Counted from the first letter of the stretch, positions 9,236-19,149 are shown. The stretch is 64,000 nt of DNA from Nostoc sp. CHAB 5824 (GCF_020829665.1 NZ_JAIVFT010000001.1:62001-126000); one strand, 5' to 3'. Numbers and translations: made by a program. The notes: generated by a model from the sequence alone, not told the origin.

Positions 9236-9913
9236 ATGCTAAATTACAACCCATTGCACTGCTTACCCTCCGCCGAGGATCTGCCCGATTCTGACGATGA
9301 ACCTGTGGATAATCAACTACAGCATTTGATTCCTGGCTTGCTAGAAGCCATTTTAGCTTGGCTGTGGACAAGCCGGATGGATTGGTTTTTTGGCGTTGAT
9401 ATGGGGATATATTACGATCCCGAATTACCGCCGATTGTGCCTGATGGATTTTTAAGTTTAGGAGTCGAGCGAGTTTTTGATGAGAACTTGCGTTTAAGTT
9501 ATGTGTTGTGGGAAGAAAAGGTGATACCAACTATGGCATTAGAAGTTGTTTCTCACAGACGACGTGGGGAATACACCAGCAAAAAGAAACTTTATGCTGA
9601 GATGGAGATTTTGTATTATGTTGTCTACAATCCCCAACGCCGGAGAAAACCACCTTTAGAAGTTTATCGCTTTGTAAATGGTGAATATGTATTGCAGCCA
9701 GGAAATCTCGTTTGGTTATCAGAGATAGGTTTAGCAATTGGTTATGAACGGGGAACCTATCAGGGAATTACGCGGGATTGGTTGTATTGGTATGACAAAC
9801 AAGGAGTCAGATATCTAACACCAGAAGAACGGGCGATCGCTGCCGAACAACGCGCCGAGAGGCTGGCACAAGAATTGCGAAGGTTGGGGATAGATCCAGA
9901 TTCTTTGAGTTGA
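9236..9913 (+). CDS. Uma2-family endonuclease-like protein
   Basis: A 225-residue protein of the Uma2 (DUF820) family, abundant in cyanobacteria, with a PD-(D/E)XK nuclease fold. Visible core: PELPPIVPDGFLSLGV (about 60-75), the acidic MALEVVS strand, then GEYTSKKKLYAEMEILYYVVYNP with the conserved Lys and Tyr. The tail is a short coiled coil rich in Ala, Glu and Arg. The ATG at 9236 (CACC before it) was chosen because an upstream in-frame extension to 9116 would overlap the divergent protease gene and has poor coding character. Biological role of the family is unproven. Confidence 0.88.
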   Translation: MLNYNPLHCLPSAEDLPDSDDEPVDNQLQHLIPGLLEAILAWLWTSRMDWFFGVDMGIYYDPELPPIVPDGFLSLGVERVFDENLRLSYVLWEEKVIPTMALEVVSHRRRGEYTSKKKLYAEMEILYYVVYNPQRRRKPPLEVYRFVNGEYVLQPGNLVWLSEIGLAIGYERGTYQGITRDWLYWYDKQGVRYLTPEERAIAAEQRAERLAQELRRLGIDPDSLS

Positions 9914-9948
9914 TGTTGTGGGGTGCGATCGCTTTATTAACTGATAGT

Positions 9949-10170
9949 TCATTCAGATAAACCTAGCCTTTCTTTGACAGAGTGTCAGGTTGAATCTTGG
10001 TTTGGGTTTTGACGATGCATCTCCAAGCGTCTATCTATTTCTTATTTTTCCTCATTGTTGAGAGGAACTTCATCGGGTGTAGTAAGAATGCTGCCCCATA
10101 AGTCCTCGGCAAGCTGCATACGTTCAAATACACTTAGTTCGCAAATATCGACTTTTAATATAGGGTGCAT
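9949..10170 (-). pseudogene. Broken antitoxin of the Unstab_antitox (addiction module) family
   Basis: Reading the minus strand from the ATG at 10168-10170 gives MHPILKVDICELSVFERMQ, then AEDLWGSILTTPDEVPL, which matches the start of the ParE/RelE-associated antitoxin family PF09720. A TAA stop falls after NNEEK (codon 43). The same frame goes on with EIDRRLEMHRQNPNQDST, meets a TGA (codon 62), and ends HSVKERLGLSE-stop. The first stop sits where Gln (CAA) and the second where Trp (TGG) would be expected, so two point nonsense changes explain the break. Total frame is 73 codons, the family's normal length. No intact toxin gene adjoins it. Confidence 0.75.
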
Positions 10171-10544
10171 GGTTGTTGTTAATGTACTTGGTCAATATAA
10201 TTTTATTTTTAAATTATAAATGACTTATCTTCTTCCCAATAAAGTAAAGCATCAAGTGGAGAAATGACAGCCTCTTGTTCGCCCCTATTTTGAGTTAGTA
10301 CTCGCACCCAATACGAGCCGATATCAGCCAATCTGGTAATCTTTACACATTATAAGAAAGATAATACTGGGTTAGGGAGTAAGAGAGCGACCGCGTTTTA
10401 GTTATGTTTTAGTGAAAGCGATGCGATCGTCTTTTAGACTCAAATAAGCAATGTATTTTGATTGTTTGCTGTTTTTGATACATTAATACCACTGTTAGAT
10501 TAGAGTAGTGCATTAGACAGAGTGTGATTTCATAATTAGACTAA
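10171..10544. other. Spacer with a possible short gene remnant
   Basis: On the minus strand, 10346 to 10209 is an open frame of about 45 codons (KITRLADIGSYWVRVLTQ, then RGEQEAVISPLDALLYWEE) with no usable start codon. It looks like the remains of a small accessory gene and may have belonged with the broken antitoxin. The rest up to 10544 is AT-rich and should hold the promoter of the ParB-like gene. Confidence 0.35.
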
Positions 10545-11666
10545 ATGGCAAACAATCATATTAAAGAACGCAAAATTGTTGAACTTCATCCACATCCAAA
10601 AAATGAAGGTATTTACGGCGACGAAGATATTGAGCAACTAGCTCAAGATATTGAAATGTCTAAATGGGTCAAACCGCTTATTGTTACGTCAGAGGGTACA
10701 ATCATCAGTGGACATCGGCGTTGGAAAGCAGTGTCATATCTGGGTTGGGAAACAGTTCCCGTTGAAGAAAAAGAGTTTACTGATGAAATTGCTGAATTAG
10801 AAGCTCTCTTGCTAGAGAATACTAACAGAGAAAAATCCATAGAGCAAAAATGCCGAGAAGGATTAACTTGGGAAGCTATTGAGCGAGCTAACTCTCGTCA
10901 GCGTCAAGGAAGTAAAGGATCTGGCGTGGGAAGTACTAGGGATGTCGTAGCGAAGAGGGTTGGTATAGGAAGTGGTATTAATTATGAAAAGGCTCGTAAA
11001 GTTGTATCAGCTATTGATGAGGCACTTTTAGTTGGTAATCTTGCAAAAGCAGAAGCATTACGAAAGAAGTTGAACCACAAAAGTATAAATGCAGCTTTCA
11101 AAATAATTAGCAGTATTGAAAATACTAGTGAAACACAACATAGCGAAACACAACATACACAAATGCAGTGGATATTAGCTAAGTTAGGTCAAAAGCTTTG
11201 TGGCTCAGTGTGGATTGCTTCTAATGATCGCTCACGTATATGGGAGAAAGAAGAATTAGGCAGCTTTAGTATGGATTCTTTACCACAATTAGGAATTCGT
11301 GATGATGCACAAAAAACAGTTGCGCTTATTGATGTGGTTTGGCTGAGTGGTGATAACCAGATTACAGCAGCTTTCGAGATTGAATGTACTACGTCTATTT
11401 ACTCAGGTTTACTAAGAATGGCAGATTTAGTTGCTCTTGTTCCAAATTTAAATTTTCCACTTTATGTAGTCGTTCCTCAGTCGCGTGTTGAAAAAGTTAA
11501 GAAGGAATTGTCTAGACCCAGTTTTCAGGCTCTTAAGATGAATAAAAAATGTAATTGGATAGTACTTGAAGATTTAGCTCAAGAATGGGAAGCTATTATG
11601 AAATATGGTACAGAATTAGATGCTATCAATAGATTATCTGATAGCTTAAATAAGATTAAGAAGTAA
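10545..11666 (+). CDS. ParB-like N-terminal domain fused to a putative PD-(D/E)XK domain
   Basis: A 373-residue protein. Residues 8-100 are a ParB/Spo0J N-terminal domain (HPHPKNEGIYGDEDIEQLAQDI, then the ISGHRRWKAV box at about 54-63). A helix-turn-helix-like region follows (about 103-150), then a Ser/Gln/Thr linker near 190-207. The C-terminal part has LIDVVW (Asp 263), FEIECTTSIYSG (Glu 278, Glu 280) and a conserved-looking PLYVVVP strand, a pattern that suggests a PD-(D/E)XK nuclease fold. ParB-fold domains are CTP switches or nucleases, so this may be a DNA-sensing or cutting protein rather than a partition protein: no ParA is nearby. Base composition is more AT-rich than the flanking housekeeping genes. 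Nuclease assignment is inference. Confidence 0.75.
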   Translation: MANNHIKERKIVELHPHPKNEGIYGDEDIEQLAQDIEMSKWVKPLIVTSEGTIISGHRRWKAVSYLGWETVPVEEKEFTDEIAELEALLLENTNREKSIEQKCREGLTWEAIERANSRQRQGSKGSGVGSTRDVVAKRVGIGSGINYEKARKVVSAIDEALLVGNLAKAEALRKKLNHKSINAAFKIISSIENTSETQHSETQHTQMQWILAKLGQKLCGSVWIASNDRSRIWEKEELGSFSMDSLPQLGIRDDAQKTVALIDVVWLSGDNQITAAFEIECTTSIYSGLLRMADLVALVPNLNFPLYVVVPQSRVEKVKKELSRPSFQALKMNKKCNWIVLEDLAQEWEAIMKYGTELDAINRLSDSLNKIKK

Positions 11667-11727
11667 ATCCTATAGATATTTTTTATAAAAAAATAGCTAG
11701 TAATTATATTTTTGAATGGGGTATGAT

Positions 11728-12360
11728 TTACCCTAATTTATCCCGCACCCAAGCGCGAAAGGATTTGAGTAAAGCAATTTCTCCCATACTTTTACTTTGC
11801 TCAATAAATCTACTTATCTCACTCACTGAAACTATAGGAAAGGCAATACTAAACTTACACTCGAGATATTGCCCTTCTATCAACTGATAAAATTTTAAAT
11901 TTTGTCCATCATATCTCCACAGTTCAGTTACACCTAACGCTGAATAAATCCCCAATTTGTTAACTGAACTGCTGGTAATGTCAATCTCAATTGCTAAGTC
12001 AGGCGGCGGATCTGTTTCTAAATTTAGTGTTACCCTACCTCTGACTTTCAATTCATTTTGTATATAATAGCAGTTATCTGGTTCTATACCTCGAAGTGCT
12101 AATCGTCGCTTCAGTGTTGTAGAACCAGCACTTTTAATTTCTACTCCCACTTCTTCAGCTAAAGCGAATATCAATCGGTCAAACTGAATTTTAGGATTTT
12201 CATGTTCAAAAAGTGGGGTCATAATTTCTAAAATACCGCAGTCGTAAGCAAACCGAGAACCTCTATCTTCACCTGTATCTCTCAGTAAGGCTTCAAAGGT
12301 TTCCCAGCTAACGTTGTGTAGGACTGTTCTTTGTTCCGCAAGCGTTGACTTGACAAGCAT
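11728..12360 (-). CDS. Uma2-family endonuclease-like protein
   Basis: A 210-residue Uma2 (DUF820) protein. The PD-(D/E)XK-like core is seen in PPPDLAIEIDITSSSVNKLGIY (Asp/Glu then Lys), followed by the family's ALGVTELWRYDG strand. It starts one base after the stop of the upstream gene (12362-12970), so the two are surely co-transcribed and translationally coupled. Sequence is clearly different from the Uma2 protein at 9236, so this is not a recent duplication. Function of the family unproven. Confidence 0.88.
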   Translation of the reverse strand: MLVKSTLAEQRTVLHNVSWETFEALLRDTGEDRGSRFAYDCGILEIMTPLFEHENPKIQFDRLIFALAEEVGVEIKSAGSTTLKRRLALRGIEPDNCYYIQNELKVRGRVTLNLETDPPPDLAIEIDITSSSVNKLGIYSALGVTELWRYDGQNLKFYQLIEGQYLECKFSIAFPIVSVSEISRFIEQSKSMGEIALLKSFRAWVRDKLG

Positions 12361-12361
12361 A

Positions 12362-12970
12362 TTACAATACTTCTTCTGTCACGATATTAGATAAAATTCC
12401 GATAATTTTACCTATATCATTAATATAATACTCGCTCAAGTCAATTTCAATCACTTGCCCAATGAGCTTCAAAAACTTCCAGTTAGTTCCAGTGGTAACA
12501 GTTCCATAAATTGCCTGAATGTTATTTCCCTCACGTTCATTAAATAATTTAGCGGCTAACATCTCTGCTACACACTGACCTAATCCTGCATTGATATTTT
12601 CTTTCTTAGCTTCTACAATTGTGACAACTGGTGCGTTCAGAATTAGTAACTCTGGCGAACGGCTAATAATAAAATCACAATTTCCATTTAAACCTTGTGC
12701 TGAATCAACAGTAAAGTCGATACCAGAAAATAAACTTATTTGATTATTTAAATATTTCCTGACAGCAATTAAAATTGGTGCAATAATCATCTCTGAACGG
12801 GATTTTTCAGTATTACTAGCAAGAGCTAAAGGTACATTTTCCCGCAATAATTCTGCAAGTAATGGTGGACACTCTACTTCGTGTACAGATGGAAATATAT
12901 CAATTTTATCAGAAATAGTTAAGCCAAAGCTTTTTATAACTCTATCTAAAGTAAAGTCACTGTATGGCAC
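12362..12970 (-). CDS. PD-(D/E)XK-like hypothetical protein
   Basis: A 202-residue soluble protein. GNCDFIISRSP (Asp about 107) and VTIVEAKKE (Glu and Lys about 129-131) give the D-x(n)-E-x-K pattern of PD-(D/E)XK nucleases, followed by GLGQCVAEMLAAKLFNE, a helix that often packs on that core. This resembles a class of cyanobacterial hypothetical proteins with a restriction-enzyme-like fold. It is the first gene of a two-gene unit with the Uma2 gene. Whether it cuts DNA is not known. Confidence 0.75.
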   Translation of the reverse strand: MPYSDFTLDRVIKSFGLTISDKIDIFPSVHEVECPPLLAELLRENVPLALASNTEKSRSEMIIAPILIAVRKYLNNQISLFSGIDFTVDSAQGLNGNCDFIISRSPELLILNAPVVTIVEAKKENINAGLGQCVAEMLAAKLFNEREGNNIQAIYGTVTTGTNWKFLKLIGQVIEIDLSEYYINDIGKIIGILSNIVTEEVL

Positions 12971-13004
12971 TTTAGTTGCTCCTGTAAATAATCCAGATAA
13001 TTAA

Positions 13005-13050
13005 ATTGTGCCAATTATTAGCAAGATATGTTGCTGATATTTGGCACAAT
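13005..13050 (-). terminator. Long stem-loop after sufS
   Basis: Twenty-base arms (outer ten bases attgtgccaa / ttggcacaat perfect, inner part with a few mismatches) around the loop gatatg. It lies just beyond the sufS stop and is followed on the minus strand by TTTAATT, so it is the likely end of the suf operon transcript. It also separates the operon from the 12970 gene, which begins 35 bases further on. Confidence 0.7.
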
Positions 13051-13073
13051 TAGTATCTGAATATTTTGTAAGT

Positions 13074-14336
13074 TTAAGCAAGGAAACCTGCAAAAAAGTC
13101 GAGAGTTTCTTTCAGTGCTTTGATGAAAATATCAATTTCGTCGCGGGTGTTGTAGAAAGATAAACTTGCTCGTGCGGTTGCAGCAAGACCTAAGTAACGG
13201 TGTAATGGTTGAGTACAGTGGTGTCCAGAACGGATAGCAACGCCTTCTTGATCTAATAATGTAGATAAGTCGTTGGCGTGGACTTCCCCGGCTGTGAACG
13301 ACGCAAGAGCGGCTCTACCTTCACCGTTAACATTTGGTTTGGGGCCGTAAATTCTAATTTGGGGAATTTGCTCTAATTGTTGGAACAAATAAGCTGTTAA
13401 TTCTGCTTCGTAGGCGTGAATTTTATCCATGCCGATACTGCTAAGATAATCGATCGCAGCACCAAGCGCGATCGCTTCCCCAATTGCAGGTGTACCAGCT
13501 TCAAATTTATGTGGTAACTCTGCATAAGTAGAATGGTCTAAATACACCTCTGCAATCATCTCACCACCACCAAAAAATGGTGGCATTGATTCCAACAATT
13601 CCAACTTGCCATACAGAAATCCTATCCCAGTTGGGGCGCACATTTTATGACCAGATGCTACCAACCAGTCACAATCTATTTTCTGTACATCGACAGGATA
13701 GTGGGGAACACTTTGGCAGGCATCAACTAAGAATTTAGCACCATAATTGTGTGCGATCGCACCAATTTCTTCCACTGGATTAATGCAACCCAAAGCATTA
13801 GAAATATGCACTACCGACACTAACTTTGTTTTTTCTGAAATCAGCTTTTTAAACTGTTCCAAATCAAAAGTTTCTTCTGGAGTTAATTCTACAAATTTCA
13901 ATACTGCACCCGTTTTGCGTGCCACCAATTGCCAAGGCACAATATTACTGTGGTGTTCCATCACCGAGAGAATAATTTCATCTCCCGGCTGCAAATTATT
14001 CATTCCCCAGCTATAAGCGACTAGGTTAATAGCTTCACTTGCGTTGCGGGTGTAGACGATTTCCTGACGGGATGCAGCATTGATGAATTTGGCAACTTTA
14101 TCTCTAGCACCTTCATAAGCATCGGTAGCTTTAGCACTCAGGGTATGGGCACCTCGATGCACGTTAGCATTATATTGCTCGTAATAATCCCGTAGGGTAT
14201 TTAATACCAACAAAGGCTTTTGCGATGTCGCAGCATTATCGAGATAAACCAGGGGTTTCTCGTTGACTTCCTGATGCAATATCGGGAAGTCAGCGCGAAC
14301 TTTATCAGCAAGGGTTTTGGTAGGAGTGAAAGTCAT
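13074..14336 (-). CDS. sufS: Cysteine desulfurase SufS
   Basis: A 420-residue PLP enzyme that takes sulfur from cysteine for Fe-S cluster building. Features seen: [11 protein letters not shown] at the N-terminus, NIVPWQL with the upstream [11 protein letters not shown], the PLP lysine in [11 protein letters not shown] (about 230), and the active cysteine in [11 protein letters not shown] (about 372), the group II (SufS) signature. Length is normal. It is the last gene of sufBCDS, 14 bases after sufD. Activity would need a sulfur acceptor such as SufE or the SufBCD scaffold; no sufE or sufU is in the window. Confidence 0.97.
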   Translation of the reverse strand: MTFTPTKTLADKVRADFPILHQEVNEKPLVYLDNAATSQKPLLVLNTLRDYYEQYNANVHRGAHTLSAKATDAYEGARDKVAKFINAASRQEIVYTRNASEAINLVAYSWGMNNLQPGDEIILSVMEHHSNIVPWQLVARKTGAVLKFVELTPEETFDLEQFKKLISEKTKLVSVVHISNALGCINPVEEIGAIAHNYGAKFLVDACQSVPHYPVDVQKIDCDWLVASGHKMCAPTGIGFLYGKLELLESMPPFFGGGEMIAEVYLDHSTYAELPHKFEAGTPAIGEAIALGAAIDYLSSIGMDKIHAYEAELTAYLFQQLEQIPQIRIYGPKPNVNGEGRAALASFTAGEVHANDLSTLLDQEGVAIRSGHHCTQPLHRYLGLAATARASLSFYNTRDEIDIFIKALKETLDFFAGFLA

Positions 14337-14350
14337 TGGTAGATTAGTTA

Positions 14351-15742
14351 TTACTCATTAGTCAGGGACTTGAGATTATTCACTGTGTTTAAAAGGATTT
14401 CTCGCAGAGAGGGAACTGGTATTTGGTTGATGATTTCGGCGGCGAAGGCGTTAATTAACAACTTCCGAGCATCATTTTCATTAATTCCCCGACTTTGCAG
14501 ATAGAATATTTGATCATCTTCCAATTGGCTAACGGTAGCACCGTGGGCGCACTTTACATTATCCGCAGTAATTTCCAATTGGGGTTTGGTATCAACTCTG
14601 GCTTTCGATGATAGTAGCAAATTGCGATTCAACTGGGATGCATTTGTTAACTGCGCTGGTTTAGGTACAAAAACTTTACCATTGAACACCGCATGAGCGC
14701 GATCGCCTACAATACATTTATGCAATTGGTCACTTGTACCGTGGGGATAGTTGAGTGCGATCGCACTGTGAGTATCAGACAACTGCTTACCAGTAATCAC
14801 TGTCAAACCATTGAGAGTAGTTTGGGTTTGCTCGCCAGTTTGCAAAATCTCCAAATTGTGCCGCGAAAGCTTTGCACCTAAAGTTATGGCATGACAAGTA
14901 TATCGGCTATCACGAGCTTGAGTTACAGCAGTTTTACCTATATGAAAATCGGCCAGATATTCGCATTGAATGCGAGTGTGATTTACCTGAGCATTCTCTC
15001 CCAACCAAATTTCCGTTACTGCGTTAGTAAAGCCAACAAATTCTGGTGTGGTATTCTCTACAAAATTGCCTACAAGACCTGAAGGAGTTGTATACTCTTC
15101 AACTAAAATAAGACTGCTTCCAGCCTCAGCTACTACCAAACAACGCGGTAGAGAAAAAATTGAAGGTTCAGCCACAGTTACGAACTGTAAATGAATTGGC
15201 GTTTCCACTTCTACATTTTTGGAAACCCACACTACCGCGACATCATTTATACCAGCAGTATTGAGCGCGGTAAATACTTCTTGCGCTCCTTCTGTTTGAG
15301 CTAAATACTGTTTTAAATGCTCACGATTATCCGCAGACAAGCTAGCTAAATTACTCACTTTAATGCCAGGTGGTAAGTTGGCAATTGCAGATAAAGTAGG
15401 TGCAAATTTGCCATTAACAAACACTAAACGACTTTTTAGTGCTTCTGGCAGCGATAAAGGTGTACCCTCTGCATTTGATATCTCGCCTGGCTGAAAATTA
15501 AATTGAATTTGCCGCAAAGACGACAAATCAGTAAATCGCCATTCTTCCTCGCGGGTAGTCGGGATAATCGAGTGACGTACCCAATTTGCAGCACTTTGGC
15601 GTAATTCCTGCAACCAACCTTCTGTTTTAGTTGCTGTTACTTGATTTAACAACCCAGTCAGATAATCATCTCTATCTAACATCGATGTCAAACTGACTGC
15701 ATTTGAATTAGGTATTGGGCTAGGAGATACTTGAATATTCAT
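14351..15742 (-). CDS. sufD: Fe-S cluster assembly protein SufD
   Basis: A 463-residue SufD with the SufB/SufD beta-helix core (HFQF-like strands, [32 protein letters not shown]) and the C-terminal motif [24 protein letters not shown]. It pairs with SufB and SufC in the SufBC2D scaffold. The N-terminal 60 residues hold the usual helical EEWRFTDL segment. Its ATG overlaps the sufC stop by one base (TAATG), so translation is coupled. Nothing unusual. Confidence 0.97.
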   Translation of the reverse strand: MNIQVSPSPIPNSNAVSLTSMLDRDDYLTGLLNQVTATKTEGWLQELRQSAANWVRHSIIPTTREEEWRFTDLSSLRQIQFNFQPGEISNAEGTPLSLPEALKSRLVFVNGKFAPTLSAIANLPPGIKVSNLASLSADNREHLKQYLAQTEGAQEVFTALNTAGINDVAVVWVSKNVEVETPIHLQFVTVAEPSIFSLPRCLVVAEAGSSLILVEEYTTPSGLVGNFVENTTPEFVGFTNAVTEIWLGENAQVNHTRIQCEYLADFHIGKTAVTQARDSRYTCHAITLGAKLSRHNLEILQTGEQTQTTLNGLTVITGKQLSDTHSAIALNYPHGTSDQLHKCIVGDRAHAVFNGKVFVPKPAQLTNASQLNRNLLLSSKARVDTKPQLEITADNVKCAHGATVSQLEDDQIFYLQSRGINENDARKLLINAFAAEIINQIPVPSLREILLNTVNNLKSLTNE

Positions 15743-16533
15743 TACACACCCACCTCAGCAGCTGCAAATTCTTCTAGCACCCAGTCATAACCGCGAGACT
15801 CTAATTCCAGCGCCAGTTCTTTACCACCACTCGTAATAATCTGCCCCTGTGCCATCACATGCACAAAATCAGGCACAATATAATCGAGTAACCGTTGGTA
15901 GTGAGTAATCAAAATTGTAGAATTGTCTGGACTTGCCAGTTGATTTACCCCATTCGCCACAATTCGGAGTGCGTCAATATCCAAACCCGAATCAGTTTCA
16001 TCCAAAATTCCTAACTTTGGTTCTAGCAGCGCCATTTGCAGAATCTCATTCCGCTTTTTCTCACCACCAGAAAACCCTTCATTCAAACTCCGACTGAGAA
16101 AACTGGGATTCATCTTTACCACATCCAGCTTTTCCTCAATCAAATCGTCAAAATCAAAAGCGTCTATTTCCTCTAAACCTTGCGCCTTGCGCCGGGAATT
16201 GTACGCCACCCGCAAGAAATCCAAATTGCTCACACCCGGAATTTCTAACGGATACTGGAACGCCAAAAATATACCACTTCTAGCGCGTTCTTCCGGTTCC
16301 AACTCTAGGAGATTTTGCCCTTGGAAAATCACCTCACCGCCAGTTACCTCATACGCCGGATGCCCTGCCAACACCTTAGAAAAGGTACTCTTACCAGAAC
16401 CATTCGGCCCCATAATCGCATGAATTTCACCCGATCGCACCTCCAGATTCACACCTTTCAAAATCGGTGTTCCATCAACATTAGCCGTCAGATTCCGTAC
16501 TGACAGCACAACTTCACTATTTTCAATAATCAT
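15742..16533 (-). CDS. sufC: Fe-S assembly ATPase SufC
   Basis: A 263-residue ABC-type ATPase that drives conformational change of the SufBCD scaffold. Walker A is GPNGSGKST (about 42), the Q-loop FQYP, the signature SGGEKKRNE (about 155), and Walker B ends [12 protein letters not shown], all typical of SufC rather than transport ABC proteins. It sits between sufB and sufD. The 129-base gap upstream to sufB holds a small palindromic repeat (GCCTGCGGCAAGCCGC) but no obvious promoter. Confidence 0.98.
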   Translation of the reverse strand: MIIENSEVVLSVRNLTANVDGTPILKGVNLEVRSGEIHAIMGPNGSGKSTFSKVLAGHPAYEVTGGEVIFQGQNLLELEPEERARSGIFLAFQYPLEIPGVSNLDFLRVAYNSRRKAQGLEEIDAFDFDDLIEEKLDVVKMNPSFLSRSLNEGFSGGEKKRNEILQMALLEPKLGILDETDSGLDIDALRIVANGVNQLASPDNSTILITHYQRLLDYIVPDFVHVMAQGQIITSGGKELALELESRGYDWVLEEFAAAEVGV

Positions 16534-16662
16534 CTTCTCTCTTCTCTCTTCGCGCTCTTAGCGTCTTCGTGGTAGCCTGCGGCAAGCCGCTTTGCGTCTA
16601 CGTTACTCTTCCAAAAGATAAACACAGAACGCCGATGTCTCTGTGTTTATCCTTGCTTCCAT

Positions 16663-18102
16663 TTATCCAACACTGCCTTCCAACTTCAAACTCAACAACT
16701 TATCAGCTTCCACAGCAAACTCCATCGGTAGTTGATTAAAAACATCCTTACAGAAGCCGCTAACCATCATGGAAATAGCATCTTCTGCTGAAATACCCCG
16801 TTGAGCAAAGTAAAATAACTGATCTTCCCCAATCTTGGAAGTAGAAGCTTCATGCTCCACCTTCCCAGTATTATTTTGCACCTGGATATAAGGGAAAGTA
16901 TTTGCATGAGCATTATCCCCAATTAGCATCGAGTCGCACTGGGAATAATTTCTCGCCCCTTTAGCCGTCGGGTTAACTTTCACTAAACCCCGGTAGCTAT
17001 TACTAGAATTGCCTGCGGAGATTCCTTTAGAAATAATTGTGCTGCGGGTATTCTTACCTACGTGAATCATCTTTGTACCCGTATCAGCTTGCTGCATATT
17101 ATTTGTCAGCGCCACCGAGTAGAACTCACCCACAGAGTTATCACCCACTAACACACAGCTAGGATATTTCCAAGTAATTGCCGAACCTGTTTCGACTTGA
17201 GTCCAGGAAATCTTAGAATTTACGCCCTGACACAAACCGCGCTTGGTGACAAAGTTATAAATACCGCCTTTACCGTTAGCATCTCCAGCGTACCAGTTTT
17301 GCACAGTGGAGTATTTAATTTCGGCGTTGTCGAGGGCGACGAGTTCTACAACTGCGGCGTGTAGCTGGTTGCTATCATACATCGGTGCGGTGCAACCTTC
17401 GAGGTAAGAAACATAACTACCTTCTTCGGCGACAATCAAAGTCCGCTCAAATTGTCCCGTGTCACCAGAGTTGATGCGGAAGTAGGTAGACAGTTCCATT
17501 GGGCATTTCACGCCTTTAGGAATATAGACAAAAGAACCATCACTAAATACGGCGGCGTTCAAGGCGGCAAAATAATTGTCAGCTATAGGAACAACGCTAC
17601 CCAAGTATTTTTTAATCAGTTCTGGGTGTTCTTGTAACGCTTCCGAAAACGAACAGAAAATAACGCCATCTTCCGCTAGCTTTTCTTTAAATGTAGTGGC
17701 GACAGAAACGCTATCGAAAATTGCATCGACGGCGACGTTTGCCAGTCGTTTCTGTTCAGATAGAGAAATGCCTAACTTCTCGAAGGTTTCTAAAAGGGTT
17801 GGATCAACTTCATCCAAGCTGTTTAGTTTTTCTTTCTTGCGTTTTGGCGCTGAGTAATAAATAATATCCTGATAATTTATTGGCGGATACTTGACATTCG
17901 GCCAAGTTGGTTCCGTCATTTTTTGCCACTGGCGATAAGCTCTGAGGCGAAAGTCCAGCATGAACTGCGGCTCGTTCTTCTTAGAGGAGATCAAGCGGAT
18001 AACGTCCTCGTCTAGTCCACGCGGAATAGTGTCGGCTTCAATATCGGTGACAAAGCCGTACTTGTAGGGTTGGTTGACTAAGGTTTTGACAGTGGCACTC
18101 AT
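16663..18102 (-). CDS. sufB: Fe-S cluster assembly protein SufB
   Basis: A 479-residue SufB, the scaffold subunit on which the cluster forms. It has [41 protein letters not shown] (with the conserved cysteine), and the C-terminal [21 protein letters not shown]. Length and sequence are normal. It is the first gene of the operon and diverges from sufR over a 250-base regulatory region with two SufR-type operators, so it is the regulated end of the transcript. Confidence 0.98.
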   Translation of the reverse strand: MSATVKTLVNQPYKYGFVTDIEADTIPRGLDEDVIRLISSKKNEPQFMLDFRLRAYRQWQKMTEPTWPNVKYPPINYQDIIYYSAPKRKKEKLNSLDEVDPTLLETFEKLGISLSEQKRLANVAVDAIFDSVSVATTFKEKLAEDGVIFCSFSEALQEHPELIKKYLGSVVPIADNYFAALNAAVFSDGSFVYIPKGVKCPMELSTYFRINSGDTGQFERTLIVAEEGSYVSYLEGCTAPMYDSNQLHAAVVELVALDNAEIKYSTVQNWYAGDANGKGGIYNFVTKRGLCQGVNSKISWTQVETGSAITWKYPSCVLVGDNSVGEFYSVALTNNMQQADTGTKMIHVGKNTRSTIISKGISAGNSSNSYRGLVKVNPTAKGARNYSQCDSMLIGDNAHANTFPYIQVQNNTGKVEHEASTSKIGEDQLFYFAQRGISAEDAISMMVSGFCKDVFNQLPMEFAVEADKLLSLKLEGSVG

Positions 18103-18228
18103 CAGTAATAATCTCTTGTGTTCGGAACTTGAATTTCTCTATAAGGATGGGAGACGGGGTTTCTTTAGCCGATTCCCATCTACCGTTACGGAATGGTTAC
18201 ACGGCTGCTAGAATAGTGGTGGAGAGTA

Positions 18229-18248
18229 AAACAACAGCTATGTTGTTT
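18229..18248. promoter_or_regulatory. SufR-type operator 1
   Basis: Inverted repeat AAACAAC-AGCTAT-GTTGTTT with CAAC-N6-GTTG at its core, the site form reported for cyanobacterial SufR. It lies 127 bases upstream of sufB and 108 upstream of the chosen sufR start. Confidence 0.8.
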
Positions 18249-18276
18249 AATCTATCTTCATTTTACGCTAAATTAA

Positions 18277-18290
18277 CAACAACAATGTTG
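18277..18290. promoter_or_regulatory. SufR-type operator 2
   Basis: A second CAAC-N6-GTTG (CAAC-AACAAT-GTTG), 45 bases from the first core and nearer sufR. Two sites fit repression of sufBCDS and autoregulation of sufR. Palindrome flanks are less perfect than in site 1. Confidence 0.78.
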
Positions 18291-18356
18291 TCAAAGTCAA
18301 ATTTTGAAAAAAATTAATTTTTGGGGCGTTCGCTGAACGTCTCGCACCACATGAAG

Positions 18357-19055
18357 ATGGCGACTACCCACCAGTCCTCAACCAAGCAAGATATCCTAGA
18401 ATATCTGCACAAACACGAAAAAGCAACGGCTTTGGAGCTAGCTGAAGTTTTAGATGTTACCCCCCAAGCGATTCGTCGCCATCTCAAAGATTTGGAGACG
18501 GAGGAGCTAGTTCTGTATTCTACATCAGTGCAGGCGGCGGGAATGGGGCGTCCGCAGCACCTTTATGAATTGAGTCGTCAGGGACGCGATCGCTTGCATC
18601 GAACAATGAGCGATCGCTTTGGTGATGCAAGCGGAAATTTTGCGGTTTCGCTGCTAGACACCTTAGCCGAAACGGTAGGAGACGACCAATTTAAGTCGAT
18701 TTTAGAGAAACAGTGGCAGCGCAAAGCTAAAGAATACCGCGATCGGGTTGGTAACGGTTCACTACGAGAACGTGTAGCCAACTTAGTAGAGTTGAGAAAA
18801 GCGGAAGGCTTCATGGCGGAGTATCACGCTGTTGATGTGAATGACTCCTTTGAGTGCGATCGCTTTATCTTAATGGAGCATAACTGCGCCATTTCCAATG
18901 TTGCCGAGTCTTTCCCCAGCATCTGTGGTCACGAATTAGAAATGTTTGCAGCCGTCTTACCAGATTGTACCGTAGAACGCACCCACTGGATTATCGATGG
19001 CGAACATCGTTGTGGCTATTTGGTACAAGCTCGCCAGCAAAAATCTCATGAATAA
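18357..19055 (+). CDS. sufR: SufR, Fe-S-sensing repressor of the suf operon
   Basis: A 232-residue DeoR-type regulator. The N-terminal winged helix reads ATALELAEVLDVTPQAIRRHLKDLE. Four C-terminal cysteines stand exactly in the SufR pattern C-x12-C-x13-C-x14-C (NCAIS, ICGHE, DCTVER, HRCGY), which ligate the sensing [4Fe-4S] cluster. With cluster bound it represses sufBCDS. The start is ATG at 18357 (MATTHQSS); ATG 18351 and a TTG at 18321 are in frame but the latter runs through a Nostoc repeat (GGCGTTCGCTGAACGTCTC) that sits between the operators and the gene. No strong Shine-Dalgarno. Confidence 0.95.
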   Translation: MATTHQSSTKQDILEYLHKHEKATALELAEVLDVTPQAIRRHLKDLETEELVLYSTSVQAAGMGRPQHLYELSRQGRDRLHRTMSDRFGDASGNFAVSLLDTLAETVGDDQFKSILEKQWQRKAKEYRDRVGNGSLRERVANLVELRKAEGFMAEYHAVDVNDSFECDRFILMEHNCAISNVAESFPSICGHELEMFAAVLPDCTVERTHWIIDGEHRCGYLVQARQQKSHE

Positions 19056-19149
19056 ACTCGGTTTTACATCTAGCTTCGGTAATGGATAATAGCTGAATAG
19101 CAACTACCCATTATCAATAATCAACTAAGTTTGAGATAACATTTCATTT

